Positions 34,889 through 44,847 of a stretch of 64,000 nucleotides of DNA are shown here, piece by piece. This DNA is from Aeoliella mucimassa. Lineage in GTDB: Bacteria > Planctomycetota > Planctomycetia > Pirellulales > Lacipirellulaceae. Positions within the stretch are counted from its first letter, which is position 1, and each line of letters begins with the position of its first letter. The DNA lies in the NCBI RefSeq assembly GCF_007748035.1, contig NZ_CP036278.1:930001-994000 (forward strand). Direction: 5' to 3'. Below the pieces are notes generated by a model, which saw nothing but the letters and a program-made list of their open reading frames with translations, was not told the origin of the DNA and searched no databases. A program made the position numbers and the translations under genes.

Positions 34889-36319
34889 TCAATATCGACC
34901 TTGGAATGTCGCTGGATTGCGGTTGGCCGTCGACACCGGGGCGTTCGGCGCTGCGGGTGGCAACACGCTACCCTTGGCCTCGATGAACAGCAAAGCGTCG
35001 GCCCGCGGAGCCGTTTTGAACATCGGCAACGCGCTGGTAATCGAATTGTCGCGGGTCGGACCCGGCGTGCCAATCACGCCCATCGACAGCAGCAGCACGT
35101 GACCGGTCGGCCAGCGGAACCGCTCGTGCAGGTTCGCCATGGTCACTTGCGGTACCTGCACTTCCATCCGCTGGTTCTGTGCCACTGGGGTCGGAATGTC
35201 GAGCGTCACCGGCACCATCTTTTCTACCTGATGCAGCCGAAGCTTGATTACCGTGTCGCAGGTGGTTTTGTCGAGCGACAACAGCGGACTGAAGTCCAAC
35301 GCGAAACCTTCTTCGAGTTGACCCTGCTCCGGCTGGAATCCCGGCCAGACGTTCGGCGTAGGAATCACTCCCTTGATGTAAGGGCGCGGCCGCATGGTAC
35401 TGATAGTGATCGCTTGTCCGTTGCCCACCAGTTGGGTCGGCGAATTGTATTCGCGGTAGTCGCTGCGACGAGTCAGGTCGGCCAGCAGCGCGGCCGCATT
35501 CTCTTTAGCCATGATCCAGCCCTGCACGCCTGGCGATTGCACGTTGATTGGAGTCATCAGCGGCAACGCCTTGGCTCGCCAGTCGGGACTCTTCACCGTG
35601 GCCACGCGGAGCGAAAACGCATCGCTCTGCGCCTGCTGGTTGACGAATCGATCGACAATATCTGCGACCATGCTTTGCAATTCCGGCGTGTGATACACCT
35701 TCAAGGTTTCGCGACTCGCACTCAAAATGCCGAGCGGTTCGCTGTGCCAGGCTTCGTATCCCGTTTCGCGAAGAATCCAATCGACCACCGCCTGCTCTGG
35801 CTTCTGGTTGTTTTGCACCCGCGAAGTGTAAGGGCTGATGTCGTACTCGCGCCAAACCTGACCATGGTCGCGCGGCAAGGTGCCGCTACCTTTGGTGACC
35901 CGCGCCCGCGTCGGTGGGTTGCCAGTCACAGGTACCATGTTGTTTGCATTCGCTGGTTGCATATTGTTCGCCGGTGGCGTGCCTGGAGCCGGTTGCATGG
36001 CAGCCGGAGTGGCCGAAACCGGAGCGGTTGTCGCCGGTGCTGGGGAGTTCGGAGTCGCTGCCGGCAAGTTCGATCCCGCGTTCGGCTGCGATGGGATCGC
36101 ACCGAAGTCGCTCGATAGACTCGAATCGAGCGGCGCCAGCGGCGGAATGCTCGGCACCCCACCCGCTGCCGGACCAGAAGCACTCGATGGATCGGCGTAC
36201 CGGCTCGTGACCGACGACTGCCAGCTACCCGGCTGCTGGGCAACCGCAAAGCTCGAGGTCAGGCAAACGAAGCAGGTCCAAGCAAAGTTCAAGGCTTGGC
36301 TACGTCGGGATTTCATCAT
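34889..36319 (-). CDS. exported protein with secretin-like segments, function unknown
   Basis: A 476-residue protein with a signal peptide (FAWTCFVCLTSSFAVA). A Pro/Ala/Asn/Ser-rich linker (about 30-150) with PAPATTAPVSATPAAMQPAP precedes a folded domain from about 165: DYISPYTSRV-like sequence, then WILRETGYEAWHSEPLGIL and HTPELQSMVADIVDRFVNQQ, which resemble N-domains of secretins. The C-terminal third (about 330-430) is beta-rich with LHQVEKMVPVTLDIPTP, like a secretin core. Assignment to type II or III secretion is not supported; no other secretion genes are near. Confidence 0.5.
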   Translation of the reverse strand: MMKSRRSQALNFAWTCFVCLTSSFAVAQQPGSWQSSVTSRYADPSSASGPAAGGVPSIPPLAPLDSSLSSDFGAIPSQPNAGSNLPAATPNSPAPATTAPVSATPAAMQPAPGTPPANNMQPANANNMVPVTGNPPTRARVTKGSGTLPRDHGQVWREYDISPYTSRVQNNQKPEQAVVDWILRETGYEAWHSEPLGILSASRETLKVYHTPELQSMVADIVDRFVNQQAQSDAFSLRVATVKSPDWRAKALPLMTPINVQSPGVQGWIMAKENAAALLADLTRRSDYREYNSPTQLVGNGQAITISTMRPRPYIKGVIPTPNVWPGFQPEQGQLEEGFALDFSPLLSLDKTTCDTVIKLRLHQVEKMVPVTLDIPTPVAQNQRMEVQVPQVTMANLHERFRWPTGHVLLLSMGVIGTPGPTRDNSITSALPMFKTAPRADALLFIEAKGSVLPPAAPNAPVSTANRNPATFQGRY

Positions 36320-36874
36320 GTTCTCCGTCCGTGGAGGGGGGATAAGCGAGCATCACGCACAGAACCTGCGCGGGCGGCGAGTATAGGAACCCGCACCATC
36401 GCGGGCAAGGTCGGTGAACGGGACCTAACTGCAGCGAATGCTATCACTCGCGCAGCACCCATTACCCCACCTACTAAACGCCCCTCCGGCGAATAGATTC
36501 CCAATTTACCCACCGATGGGAAAATTGAATCTGCGATGACTCTACAAAACCAGTGGTTTTCGCGCTCGAATAGATTCCCATTTCCCAAAACGCATCGAGT
36601 GGGAATCTATTTTCGCGATGGGAATCAATCGCAAGTCGTTGATAGGTAACAAGTTGCATCAACACCTCCGCGATAGTTACCCAAAATAGATTCCCATGGG
36701 TGGGTAACTATTTTGAGTTGGGAGTTGGGAGTTGGGAGTAGATATGTCATCTTGAGGGAGCTTCCAGCGACTGAAAGATCTAGCCTACCGCTTGCAGCCT
36801 AAAGCCTACAGCTTTGCCACACGCGCAGCAGCGAACCCGCACGCCAGCAACCATCCGCCAGCGCATCGCTAATA
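36320..36874. repeat. repeat-rich spacer with ATAGATTCCCA motifs
   Basis: No gene is supported in these roughly 555 bases. The 11-mer ATAGATTCCCA occurs at 36493-36503, 36570-36580 and 36686-36696, and inverted at 36600-36610. Around the last copy GTTACCC/GGGTAAC and AAAATAG/CTATTTT form interleaved inverted repeats (36676-36714). Three tandem AGTTGGG units follow at 36716-36736. After that come sequences such as cttgcagcctaaagcctac that look like degenerate dispersed repeats. The role is unknown. Confidence 0.6.
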
Positions 36875-36883
36875 GTTTGGCAT

Positions 36884-37918
36884 GGCCTTGTTGAACAATT
36901 AGTCACAAACCTCCGTAAAAACTAACGTGGAATGGAACCACGTACCTTTTTTACGGAGATCGAACATGGCTACGAAAGAAAAACGAACCTACAAAGTCAC
37001 GAACTGGAAGGAGTATAACAAGTCGCTCATCGAGCGTGGAAACATCACTATTTGGTTTAGCGACGAGGCGTTGGAGAACTGGGAACATCCTAACGACCAG
37101 ACAAAAGTCGGTCGCCCTTTTGTCTTCAGCGATACGGCGATCGAGTGCTTGCTGACGATTCGCGAACTGCTGAAACTTCCCTATCGGCAGACTGAGGGAT
37201 TCGGCCGCTCGCTGGTGGCGATGTTGGGCGTCGAGGCAGCGATTCCCAATTATTCTTCGCTCGCCAAGCGAGCCAGCAAGCTGAATGTTTCGCTCGATAT
37301 CGCTAACAAGAGGGGCGACATCGATATCGTGGTGGATAGCACCGGCATGAAAGTGTTTGGCGAGGGCGAATGGAAGATGCGGACGCATGGCAAGTCGAAG
37401 CGGCGGACATGGCGGAAGCTGCATTTGTCGGTGAATCCTGACACCCGCGAGATTGTGGCGGAGATTTTGACCGAGAACAGTTGCCACGATGCCGATGCGG
37501 TTCCCGAAATGCTGGAGCAGGTGGAGCAGCCCGTAAAAAAGTTTCACGGCGACGGTAGTTACGACAAGTGGAAGGTTTATGAAGGGCTGGAATCCGAAGG
37601 CATTGAGCCGGTGATTCCGCCGCAGCACAACGCCAAGATCAAACAACATGGCAACTCTGCGGAGGAGCCTTTGCCCCGGGACGAGGCAATTCGTCAGATT
37701 CGACGCAAGGGGCGTAGGAGTTGGAAAGAGGAAGTGGGCTATCATCGTAGAAGCTTGGCGGAAACGACCATGTACCGAGTGAAACAAAGCTTTGGGAGCC
37801 ATCTCAAAAACCGAGTATTCGAAAACCAACAAACGGAAGCCCGCTTGCGCTGTAAAATCATCAATCAATTCACCCAACTCGGGCTTCCACAGTTCGAGTG
37901 GAGTTAGTCAACAAGGCC
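36884..37918 (+). mobile_element. IS5-family element (IS903-like), 1035 bp, with 9-bp target duplication
   Basis: The element begins and ends with GGCCTTGTTGA inverted repeats and is flanked by an exact 9-bp direct repeat, GTTTGGCAT, at 36875-36883 and 37919-37927. A 9-bp duplication and GGCTTTGTTGAA-like ends are typical of IS903-type members of the IS5 family. It encodes one intact transposase. It inserted in non-coding DNA. Confidence 0.93.
36966..37907 (+). CDS. IS5-family transposase (IS903-like)
   Basis: A 313-residue DDE transposase. Catalytic blocks are IDIVVDSTGMKVFGEGEW (first Asp), VKKFHGDGSYDKWKVYE (second Asp) and GYHRRSLAETTMYRVKQSFG, which shows the Y-R-E-K signature. The ATG at 36966 is chosen; an upstream reading from 36927 would start inside the terminal region. 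The frame is intact, so the element could be active. Confidence 0.92.
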   Translation: MATKEKRTYKVTNWKEYNKSLIERGNITIWFSDEALENWEHPNDQTKVGRPFVFSDTAIECLLTIRELLKLPYRQTEGFGRSLVAMLGVEAAIPNYSSLAKRASKLNVSLDIANKRGDIDIVVDSTGMKVFGEGEWKMRTHGKSKRRTWRKLHLSVNPDTREIVAEILTENSCHDADAVPEMLEQVEQPVKKFHGDGSYDKWKVYEGLESEGIEPVIPPQHNAKIKQHGNSAEEPLPRDEAIRQIRRKGRRSWKEEVGYHRRSLAETTMYRVKQSFGSHLKNRVFENQQTEARLRCKIINQFTQLGLPQFEWS

Positions 37919-38167
37919 GTTTGGCATATAAAAAACGTTACATCTCAATCACCTCCAATTACTAAAAAGCCAACAGCCGATAGCTTATGGCCGACAGTCA
38001 TTAATGCGTGTTCATTAGACCACTATAGGTGGCCAATTGCGAGCGAAAACTTTGGGAGTGGGCAATAATCTGGTTAGGTTTTCCGATAGAACTTACACTC
38101 TAGATGGCCGATTTGAGGTTAGGTTCGGCCGGCTGTCGTCTGCCAAGCTCTGGAACTGCATCGCGTC

Positions 38168-38881
38168 ATGCGACGTCAAACTCATCCTCGCCACCTCGTC
38201 CGACGACTCCTGCTGGTCATTGTGGGACTCTGTCTATGCCCTCTGCTCGTCAATCTATACCGCGAAAAGCGTGATGAGACCCGTTTGCAAGCACTGCAGC
38301 ATTCGATGAACTTGCAGGGAGGGGATGTCACGTGGGGGTGGAGCTACTACTACGATTCGGAGGGAGTCGCGCGAGAGGAAATGGACCAGTGGAAATTGCA
38401 CTTTATCGAGAGTGGAACGTCTGGTTCTTCTATCTCCATGCTTGGCGTATATGGGAAGGCACTCAACGAGAAGGATGTGCGTACGGTCCTGAGCTTCCAA
38501 GATCTGAGAGGTCTGAGAATCACACCGGATGAGTTGCATCCCTACTTCTTTGAGCAAGTTGGCAGCCTCCATCACCTTGAGTATCTCATGCTGAGTGGAA
38601 CGCCTGCGACGGGAACTGAGTTGTCGGGTTTAAAGCAAACCAACTTGAGAATATTGGATCTTTGCGGATCTCCCATTTCTGATAAGGGCTTGGAAGTGAT
38701 CGCCCAAATTGAAACGCTCGAAACACTTTTGATAGAGAAGACAAACGTGACCGATCAAGGGCTTGTCCACTTGAAGTGGTGTCGGAACTTGCGTCTGCTA
38801 CAAGCTGGCGGAAGTAAGGTTACGCAAGAAGGTGTGCAGTTGCTCCGTTCGACGAATCCCTCACTGGAGGTGGAGCTGTAG
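38168..38881 (+). CDS. membrane-anchored leucine-rich-repeat protein
   Basis: A 237-residue protein with an N-terminal membrane segment (RRLLLVIVGLCLCPLLVNLY) and leucine-rich-repeat-like sequence from about 110 onward: LRGLRITPDELHPYF, LHHLEYLMLSGTP, LRILDLCGSPISDKGL, LETLLIEKTNVTDQGL and LRLLQAGGSKVTQEGV. These repeats (about 23 residues) match the planctomycete LRR type. The function is unknown. It resembles the broken gene at 18634-19222. An IS903-like element lies about 250 bp upstream and does not disrupt it. Confidence 0.7.
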   Translation: MRRQTHPRHLVRRLLLVIVGLCLCPLLVNLYREKRDETRLQALQHSMNLQGGDVTWGWSYYYDSEGVAREEMDQWKLHFIESGTSGSSISMLGVYGKALNEKDVRTVLSFQDLRGLRITPDELHPYFFEQVGSLHHLEYLMLSGTPATGTELSGLKQTNLRILDLCGSPISDKGLEVIAQIETLETLLIEKTNVTDQGLVHLKWCRNLRLLQAGGSKVTQEGVQLLRSTNPSLEVEL

Positions 38882-38925
38882 TTCCGGTTCTGGCGTCCCT
38901 GGTGCGATCGCGGTGCCATGTGTCA

Positions 38926-39963
38926 CTAGAGATAAATCGCGTGCCCAATTCGGCTGAGCATGAGTAAATAGACGATGGCTGGGTTCTGGCAGTTGCGGGG
39001 GAATTGGATCTTCATCACTCCCTCGACGGCCGGGGTGATCTTGATAGAAGTCTCGCCTGGAAACTGCCATGCTTCCGACGCAATCACAGCAGCATCGTTC
39101 GCTTTGGTGAGGTAATGCACGACCAACTCCGATTTGGCGTTGTAGGCCAACACAAGGCCGATCGCAGCGGGATCGTGGAGACGGTCCGTCGAACTTGTAC
39201 CGCCTAGTGGGGAAGTGGGATCGCTCGGCGGTTGAGGACGCGCGTAGTGGCGAAGTCCCCAGACTTCCGCTACGGTATCCACCCACTTCCATTCGGGCAG
39301 CTCCATCGGGAGTGCTCGTCGAGCGTTTGGGGTTTTGGCTGCCATCCGCTTCAGTACTTCGGCTAGGTAGGCCTCGTCGGTCGCACACACAAGCAGGTTG
39401 GGTTGCGGGTGGGCCAGCAGCCGCTGCCGTCCGTCCCCTTTCTTCTTCCCATGGAAGATGGCAACGGACTTTCCAGCGATTTGCTTCTGTTGTTTCGCTT
39501 CGGTAAGGCAATGTTGAAAGGCCTCTGCGACCTCCGCCTGCAGTTTGTTGTCGAAAAACAGAAACTGGCAGCCTTCGAAATGAATCATGCCCAGTTGCAG
39601 GAAGTCGCTGTCTGGTTCCGGCAGGGGGTGAAAGTTTCGACTCCCTTCGATCGCGAAAAGGGCTGGCTTGCCGCGGAGGCTTTGCCCAAGGATGTCTTGC
39701 AGCTTGCCCTCTTTGCTCGCGGTAAACAGAAAGCTGGGCATGTCGCGATAATCGGACGTTGATTCTTCGTTCTCTGTGGTAGGGAACAACACCAACGGCC
39801 CTTTTGCGACGACAAAGGTTTCCGTGTCGGCCGAAAGCCATTCCAAGGCCGACTTCACTTCCGCCGCCATCGCTGGCTCGCTCGCATGCTTCTCAGCGCT
39901 AGCAACTGATGCAGCCCCAAACACATGGAGTGCAACCATCAGCACGAACGAGAATGCTCTCAT
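38926..39963 (-). CDS. exported protein of unknown function, 345 aa
   Basis: The ATG at 39963 begins a clear signal peptide (MRAFSFVLMVALHVFGAASV, cleaved near ASA). The mature part is soluble, mixed alpha/beta with no motif I recognise: LEWLSADTETFVVAKGPLVL, MIHFEGCQFLFFDNKL and LLVCATDEAYLAEVLKRMAA. The open frame extends 127 codons further upstream, but that part is antisense to the neighbouring VPEP-coding sequence and is not protein-like. It starts about 70 bp after the end of the broken pentapeptide gene on the same strand. Confidence 0.65.
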   Translation of the reverse strand: MRAFSFVLMVALHVFGAASVASAEKHASEPAMAAEVKSALEWLSADTETFVVAKGPLVLFPTTENEESTSDYRDMPSFLFTASKEGKLQDILGQSLRGKPALFAIEGSRNFHPLPEPDSDFLQLGMIHFEGCQFLFFDNKLQAEVAEAFQHCLTEAKQQKQIAGKSVAIFHGKKKGDGRQRLLAHPQPNLLVCATDEAYLAEVLKRMAAKTPNARRALPMELPEWKWVDTVAEVWGLRHYARPQPPSDPTSPLGGTSSTDRLHDPAAIGLVLAYNAKSELVVHYLTKANDAAVIASEAWQFPGETSIKITPAVEGVMKIQFPRNCQNPAIVYLLMLSRIGHAIYL

Positions 39964-40535
39964 GGCAAAGGCTCCGTTTAGCAAGCGAGTTTGCGAGGCA
40001 ACACGTCGAGCAGCCCAGCATCGCAATAAACCAACTAGCGACCCGACCGCCGCACGAGCGTCAGCCCGATGGCTAGCAACGCGAGTAACCAGGCGCTTGG
40101 TTCGGGCACTGCGGAGGTGAGTGTGACGTAGCCGGTGTTGTACAACTGGCTGGTGTCCCAGGTGGTGTTCGGGTGAAGCTTGAGGTAATCGAACTCGCCA
40201 TTCGGGGTGACCCCCGTCCAGTCGAACACCTGGAAGCTGGTGCCGACCAGCGAGCTGACGTCGGCCTCGTCGTCCAGTAGTAACTCGAGGGTGCCGTTGA
40301 GTCTCACTTGGATGCCTGGGGCGAAGTGCAGCGTGGAACCCCACTCGTCGTCTTCGAACACCAGGCGAAGTGAACCGGAGGGAGCGATGGACATCGATTT
40401 TCTAACAGAGATCGGGATCGGGGAACTGTAATTGAAATCCCATAAACGCATGGTTTCGTTGGGATAGATGGCGAGCCCTTCGATTCTTCCGCTCGATTGG
40501 ATGAGATTGTTTGCAGTGGCATAGGTCAGGTCTAA

Positions 40536-41429
40536 GAACGTGTTTTGAAATTGCCTGATTAAAGAAAAACAGCTACGGCTCCCTCTTTTGGTTAGCAGCC
40601 TGAGGAAGGAGCCGTAGCATGAAAACGGAAAGGAAGTATGGCAGTGATGTCACCGATCGACAATGGCAATTGCTTCGTCAGTTGTTGCCAGCACGTTCGC
40701 AGTTCGGACGTCGTCCGATTGACCGCCGGCGGATCATCAACGCGATCTTGTACGTCGTCCGCACGGGCTGCCAGTGGCGGATGCTGCCTAAGGACTTTCC
40801 GAATTGGAGTACGGTTTACGGCATCTTCTGGCGTTGGAGAAATGATGGCACGTGGCAGAAGATTCATGATGCGTTGCGAGCCAAAACACGCAAAGCGGCA
40901 GGCAAGAAGTCGACACCCACGGTAGCGATCATCGACAGCCAATCGGTTCGCACGGCCGAAGGAGGTGAAGAAAGGGGCTACGATTCGGCCAAGAAAATCA
41001 CGGGCCGCAAGCGTCATGTGGCGGTCGATACGCTCGGATTGTTGCTCGCGATAGTCGTTCATAGCGCGGATTGGCAGGACCAGGACGGAGCCGAATGGGT
41101 AATGGACAAGCTGGGCGAGCAATTCAAGCGAATCAAGATTGTGTTTGGCGACTTCGCGTACGGTCGATCAGGGTTGCCCGATTGGACCTGGGAAACGTTT
41201 GGTTGGATTCTACAAACGGTGCTCAGGCCAGTCGGCCTAAAAGGGTTTGTGGTATTGCCGAAGCGATGGATCGTGGAACGAACTTTCGCCTGGCTGGCCC
41301 GACATCGACGGAACAGCAAGGACTACGAAAAAACAACCGCCTCCAGCGAAGCCATCACCTACGTCGCCATGATCAGCCTCATGTCGAAAAGACTGGCCAG
41401 CGCGGAAAAGTGAATTTTAAAACACGTTC
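40536..41429 (+). mobile_element. IS5-family element (IS1031-like), 894 bp, inside a pentapeptide gene
   Basis: The ends share GAACGTGTTTT(G/A)AAATT inverted repeats (one mismatch in about 17). TAA flanks both sides (40533-40535 and 41430-41432), the three-base target duplication expected for this subgroup. It carries one transposase gene on the plus strand, opposite to the host gene. Confidence 0.92.
40619..41413 (+). CDS. IS5-family transposase (DDE)
   Basis: A 264-residue transposase with an N-terminal DUF4096-like region (SDVTDRQWQLLRQLLPA, RTGCQWRMLPKDFPNW). Catalytic residues are in TVAIIDSQSVRTAEGGEE (Asp), KIVFGDFAYGRSG (Asp) and PKRWIVERTFAWLARHRR (Glu). The frame is intact. Confidence 0.93.
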   Translation: MKTERKYGSDVTDRQWQLLRQLLPARSQFGRRPIDRRRIINAILYVVRTGCQWRMLPKDFPNWSTVYGIFWRWRNDGTWQKIHDALRAKTRKAAGKKSTPTVAIIDSQSVRTAEGGEERGYDSAKKITGRKRHVAVDTLGLLLAIVVHSADWQDQDGAEWVMDKLGEQFKRIKIVFGDFAYGRSGLPDWTWETFGWILQTVLRPVGLKGFVVLPKRWIVERTFAWLARHRRNSKDYEKTTASSEAITYVAMISLMSKRLASAEK

Positions 41430-44400
41430 TAAGTAAGTTCCCCGGGCGTCGGCATAGCTGAAATCGGTTCCTCTCAAGACACTGTTCGAGAAATTTGCAA
41501 AGACTATTTTTGCGTGGCGGAAATCGGTGTCGTAAAGCTCCGATCCAGCAAAAGAGGCAAAGTTAAGATCTTTCTCAGCAAAGTTCCACTCGCTCAAGTT
41601 CTTGTTGGATAAACCTATCTCAGAGAGATCGCCATCCTTATAGCTCTTAGTCGAATAGAGTTGTTCTGCACCGAGGCCGGATGTTCCAAAGTCTGCACCA
41701 CGGATGTCGGCATCGGTCAAATCGGCATTAGTGAACCCAGCTTGCATCAGTGCGCCGCGAAGATTCGCTCGAGCAAAACTTGCATTGGTGGCGGATGCGG
41801 TGCGGAGATCTGCATGACTCAAGTTGGCGTCGCTAAAGTCGGCATCGGTAAGATTGCAGTGATAGAAACTGGCATTCGTAAGGTTGATTTGGGAAAAATC
41901 GAACCCAGTCAGGTCACTGCCATTGAATTCAGTACCACTCAGATCGCCTTGCTGATAGGAGGCGGTTGATTCGATTTGTGAGAATGTCAGATTCGAAAGG
42001 CTGAATAACCTGGTGTTGCGAACATCGGATCCGGCAAAGTTAGCTCCTGCCAATGAGCTGTCAGAAAAGGTGGTGTGCTCTAGGTTCTTGTTGGCAAAGT
42101 TCCAACCGTCAAGATCCATGCGAAAGAACTCTATTCCTGTGATTGTCCCGGATTGATAGGTTGCCGTGGAATAGAAAGCTGAGTCTGTAAATCCAGGAGC
42201 ATTAAAAAAGTAAGCTCCTTTTATCACGGCATCAGTAAAATCAGCCCCATCCAGCGTAGCCTGAACAAATTGAGCATCGGTTAGATTCTGGCCAACAAAA
42301 CTCCAATTCGTAGCATCTCCATACAACTCTATCTCCCTGAGGTCGTGCTCTTGATAGCTGGCCGTCGAATAGAGCTGCGACGAAGTGAATTCAGTATTGG
42401 CACCAATCGCGATTCCCTTGATCAGAGCACCAGTGAAGTCTGCGTTGGTAGCTGGTCCGCCACCAATAATAGCGTCGGTGAGATTCTGGTTGGAAAAGTC
42501 CCAGCCAGACAGGCCGGCGTGATGGGTCAGTTTGAGTCCAGTCAGATCACCCGATTTATAGCTTGCGGTGCTGTAGAGCTGAGCTGCGGTAAGACTGTTG
42601 CTGAAGCGTGCGCCCTGGATGTTGCTATCTGTAAAGTCGGTATTTGTTAGCACCGCGTAAATGAAATCGACATTGTTCAACGCTGCCTTCGAGAGATCAA
42701 CGTTAGTGAGATCCGAGTTCTCAAAGCTCGAGTCGGTAAAGGTGGCTCCTGATAGCTTGGCATCGGTTAAATTGGCGTGATCTAGAATAGCATTGGTAAG
42801 ATTGGCCTCCGATAAATTCGCTTCGGTCAGGTCGGTATAACTTAAGTCTGCGTTAGAAAGATTGGCTCTTGAAAGATTGGTGCCAATCATGACGTTAGAT
42901 TCACTCCGAAAACTTGCGTAGGAGAGTTGGGCTCCACTCATGTTGGCATAGGAATAATCTGAACTCCTATTAAATGAGCGAGTGAGATTCGCCCCGCTCA
43001 GGTTGGCTTCGGTCAGGGTCGCATTGGAAATGTAAGAGTCCGTGAGATCGGAGCCACTGAGATCTGCACGCGTTAGAGTGGCGTAAGAGAAGTTACTGTA
43101 GTGAAGGAGGTATCCGCTCAAGTAAGCTTGTGTGAGGTCTTTTTCTCGGGCATTGAATCGCACTCCAGGCACTAATCCCGCACCATCGGGGCAGAGTGTG
43201 GTCGACGCTTGCACGCCTTGCGAGGGATCGGATGGGTCGATGTACTCCCACTGAAAAACATCGGCGCAAGCCGAGGTGTAGGCGAAGAGTGTAAAAAGTA
43301 AACCGCCGAGTGTCGCGTGAAGAAGGGTATTCATCGTAATGTCATTAGCGAAGGATAAAGTGGTAGCTGAGTTGTGGGTGTAAGTCTCAATCGGATCAGC
43401 CAAGCTAGTGAATGTCTCACCGCCCGCGCCGCACGAGCGGCAGCCCGATGGCTAGCAACGCGAGTAACCAGGCGCTTGGCTCGGGCACGGTTTGCGAGTC
43501 GGGAGTGTCGCTCGGGGGAACCGCCTGTCCAAAGTGGTTTTTCCAGAGTTGGTAGTCTTCGAAGGAGCCCCCTTGGTCTCTCCACACGGTGTAGTCGGCC
43601 AGGTTTACCAGTCCGTCGGCATTGAAATCGCCGGGCATCAGCAGCGTGACTGCACCGGTTTCGTAGAGCTGGCTTAGGTCCCAAGTCGTTCCGGCAGCGA
43701 GCACGATGCTGTCGAACTCGCCCGTCGGTTCGACCCCGGTCCAATCGAACAGCTGGAACGTGGATCCGGCCAGCGAGACCGTATCGACACTTTCGTCGAG
43801 CAGTAGTTCCAACGTGCCAGCCAGGGCGACGTCGATCCCCTCGACAAAGTTGAGCGTCGAGCCCCAGGCGTCGTCTTCGAACACCAGGCGAAGCGTGCTG
43901 GTAGCACTGAGCGACATACCATCTTCAACCATGATGTCGATCGAGGGTGTCTGGTTGTAATCCCACAGCCGCATCGTGTCGTCAGCCGCTAGGTGCAATC
44001 CAGCAACGTAACCATCGGGATGGATGAGGTTGGTGGTGATGGCGGTGCTCGTTTCTAGTCTTTTTGTGCCTCGCGTATCGGAGCCGCTCAGATTGGCGGT
44101 TTCTAAGTAGGAGTTCGTGAAATCAACACCAATTAGGCATAAGTGTGAGAGGTCCCATCCCACGAGATCATTGCCGCGAAGGCTTGTGCTAGCCAGATTG
44201 CCCGCCCGATAACTGGCCGTGGAATATAGTTGGGCCGCAGTAAACCCTTTAGCGGTTGCCTCATATAATTTCGCCCCTCGTATTTCAGCGTTGGTGAAAT
44301 CGACATCTTCAAGGGTGGTTCTGTCGAGTTGGGCTTTGGTCAGATTGGCCCCGCTAAAGTTGGCCCCCGTGAGAACTGAATCAAACATCCAGGTACCTGT

Positions 44401-44541
44401 TAGATTCAGGCCGGAAAAATCCCATCCCGTCAAGTCTAATTCGTGCAGACCCAAGTCAGTCAGGTTCCCGGTCTGCGATAACCCAAGACTTTCGGACAGT
44501 GGCGGGAGCCGGAATAATGGTTCCCATAGGAGGTCCGAAAT

Positions 44542-44847
44542 ATGGACGAGCAAGCGAAGCGGCAGCGGCCGACGTATAGCGATGAGTTCAAGCGAGACGC
44601 GGTGCGACTGGTAGTTGAGGAAGGTTATTCGTTCAAGGCAGCCTGCGAGGCGGTGGGGGTATGCGATGCCACGCTGCGGGCCTGGCACGCCAAATTGGCT
44701 CCCCCGCCGGAGCCGTGCGGTGACGACGCCACGGTCGAGGAGATGCGAGCCGAGATCGCTCGGCTCCGCAAACAACTCAAGCGGACCGAACTGGAACGAG
44801 AAATCCTAAAAAAAGCCACGGCGTACTTTGCGAAGGAGTCGACATGA
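44542..44847 (+). CDS. IS3-family OrfA (helix-turn-helix)
   Basis: A 101-residue protein with the IS3 helix-turn-helix (TYSDEFKRDAVRLVVEEGYS ... KAACEAVGVCDATLRAWHAKL) and a C-terminal leucine zipper (EIARLRKQLKRTELEREILK). The run AAAAAAAG at 44808-44815 lies near its end and would allow a -1 shift into orfB, giving the OrfAB transposase. Its stop overlaps the orfB start codon (ATGA). Confidence 0.92.
   Translation: MDEQAKRQRPTYSDEFKRDAVRLVVEEGYSFKAACEAVGVCDATLRAWHAKLAPPPEPCGDDATVEEMRAEIARLRKQLKRTELEREILKKATAYFAKEST

Larger units (their letters stand above)
40035..43334 (-). pseudogene. pentapeptide-repeat VPEP protein, interrupted by an IS5-family element
   Basis: The gene starts at 43334 with a signal peptide (LLHATLGGLLFTLFAYTSACA), continues with FQWEYIDPSDPSQGVQAST and long pentapeptide repeats (A(N/D)LSxxNLTxA) that contain five YSTxxYxxGDL blocks, and is cut at 41430. 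The remainder (40035-40532) encodes MRLWDFNYSSPIPISV and LRLVFEDDEWGSTLHF, then VPEPSAWLLALLAIGLTLVR. Removing the IS and one TAA copy gives 2403 bases, exactly 801 codons, with the junction reading ADARGTYLDLTYATANN. Pentapeptide repeats form right-handed beta-helices; this one was probably a surface or exported protein. Confidence 0.85.

Noticed and set aside
36316-36665. Two short overlapping minus-strand frames in the repeat-rich spacer
   Set aside because: They cover the ATAGATTCCCA repeats, have no ribosome binding site and no plausible protein features.
39964-40344. N-terminal extension of the exported unknown protein that starts at 39963
   Set aside because: The extension is in a different frame over the VPEP-coding end of the neighbouring gene and is Arg/His-rich noise. 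The internal ATG begins a clear signal peptide.
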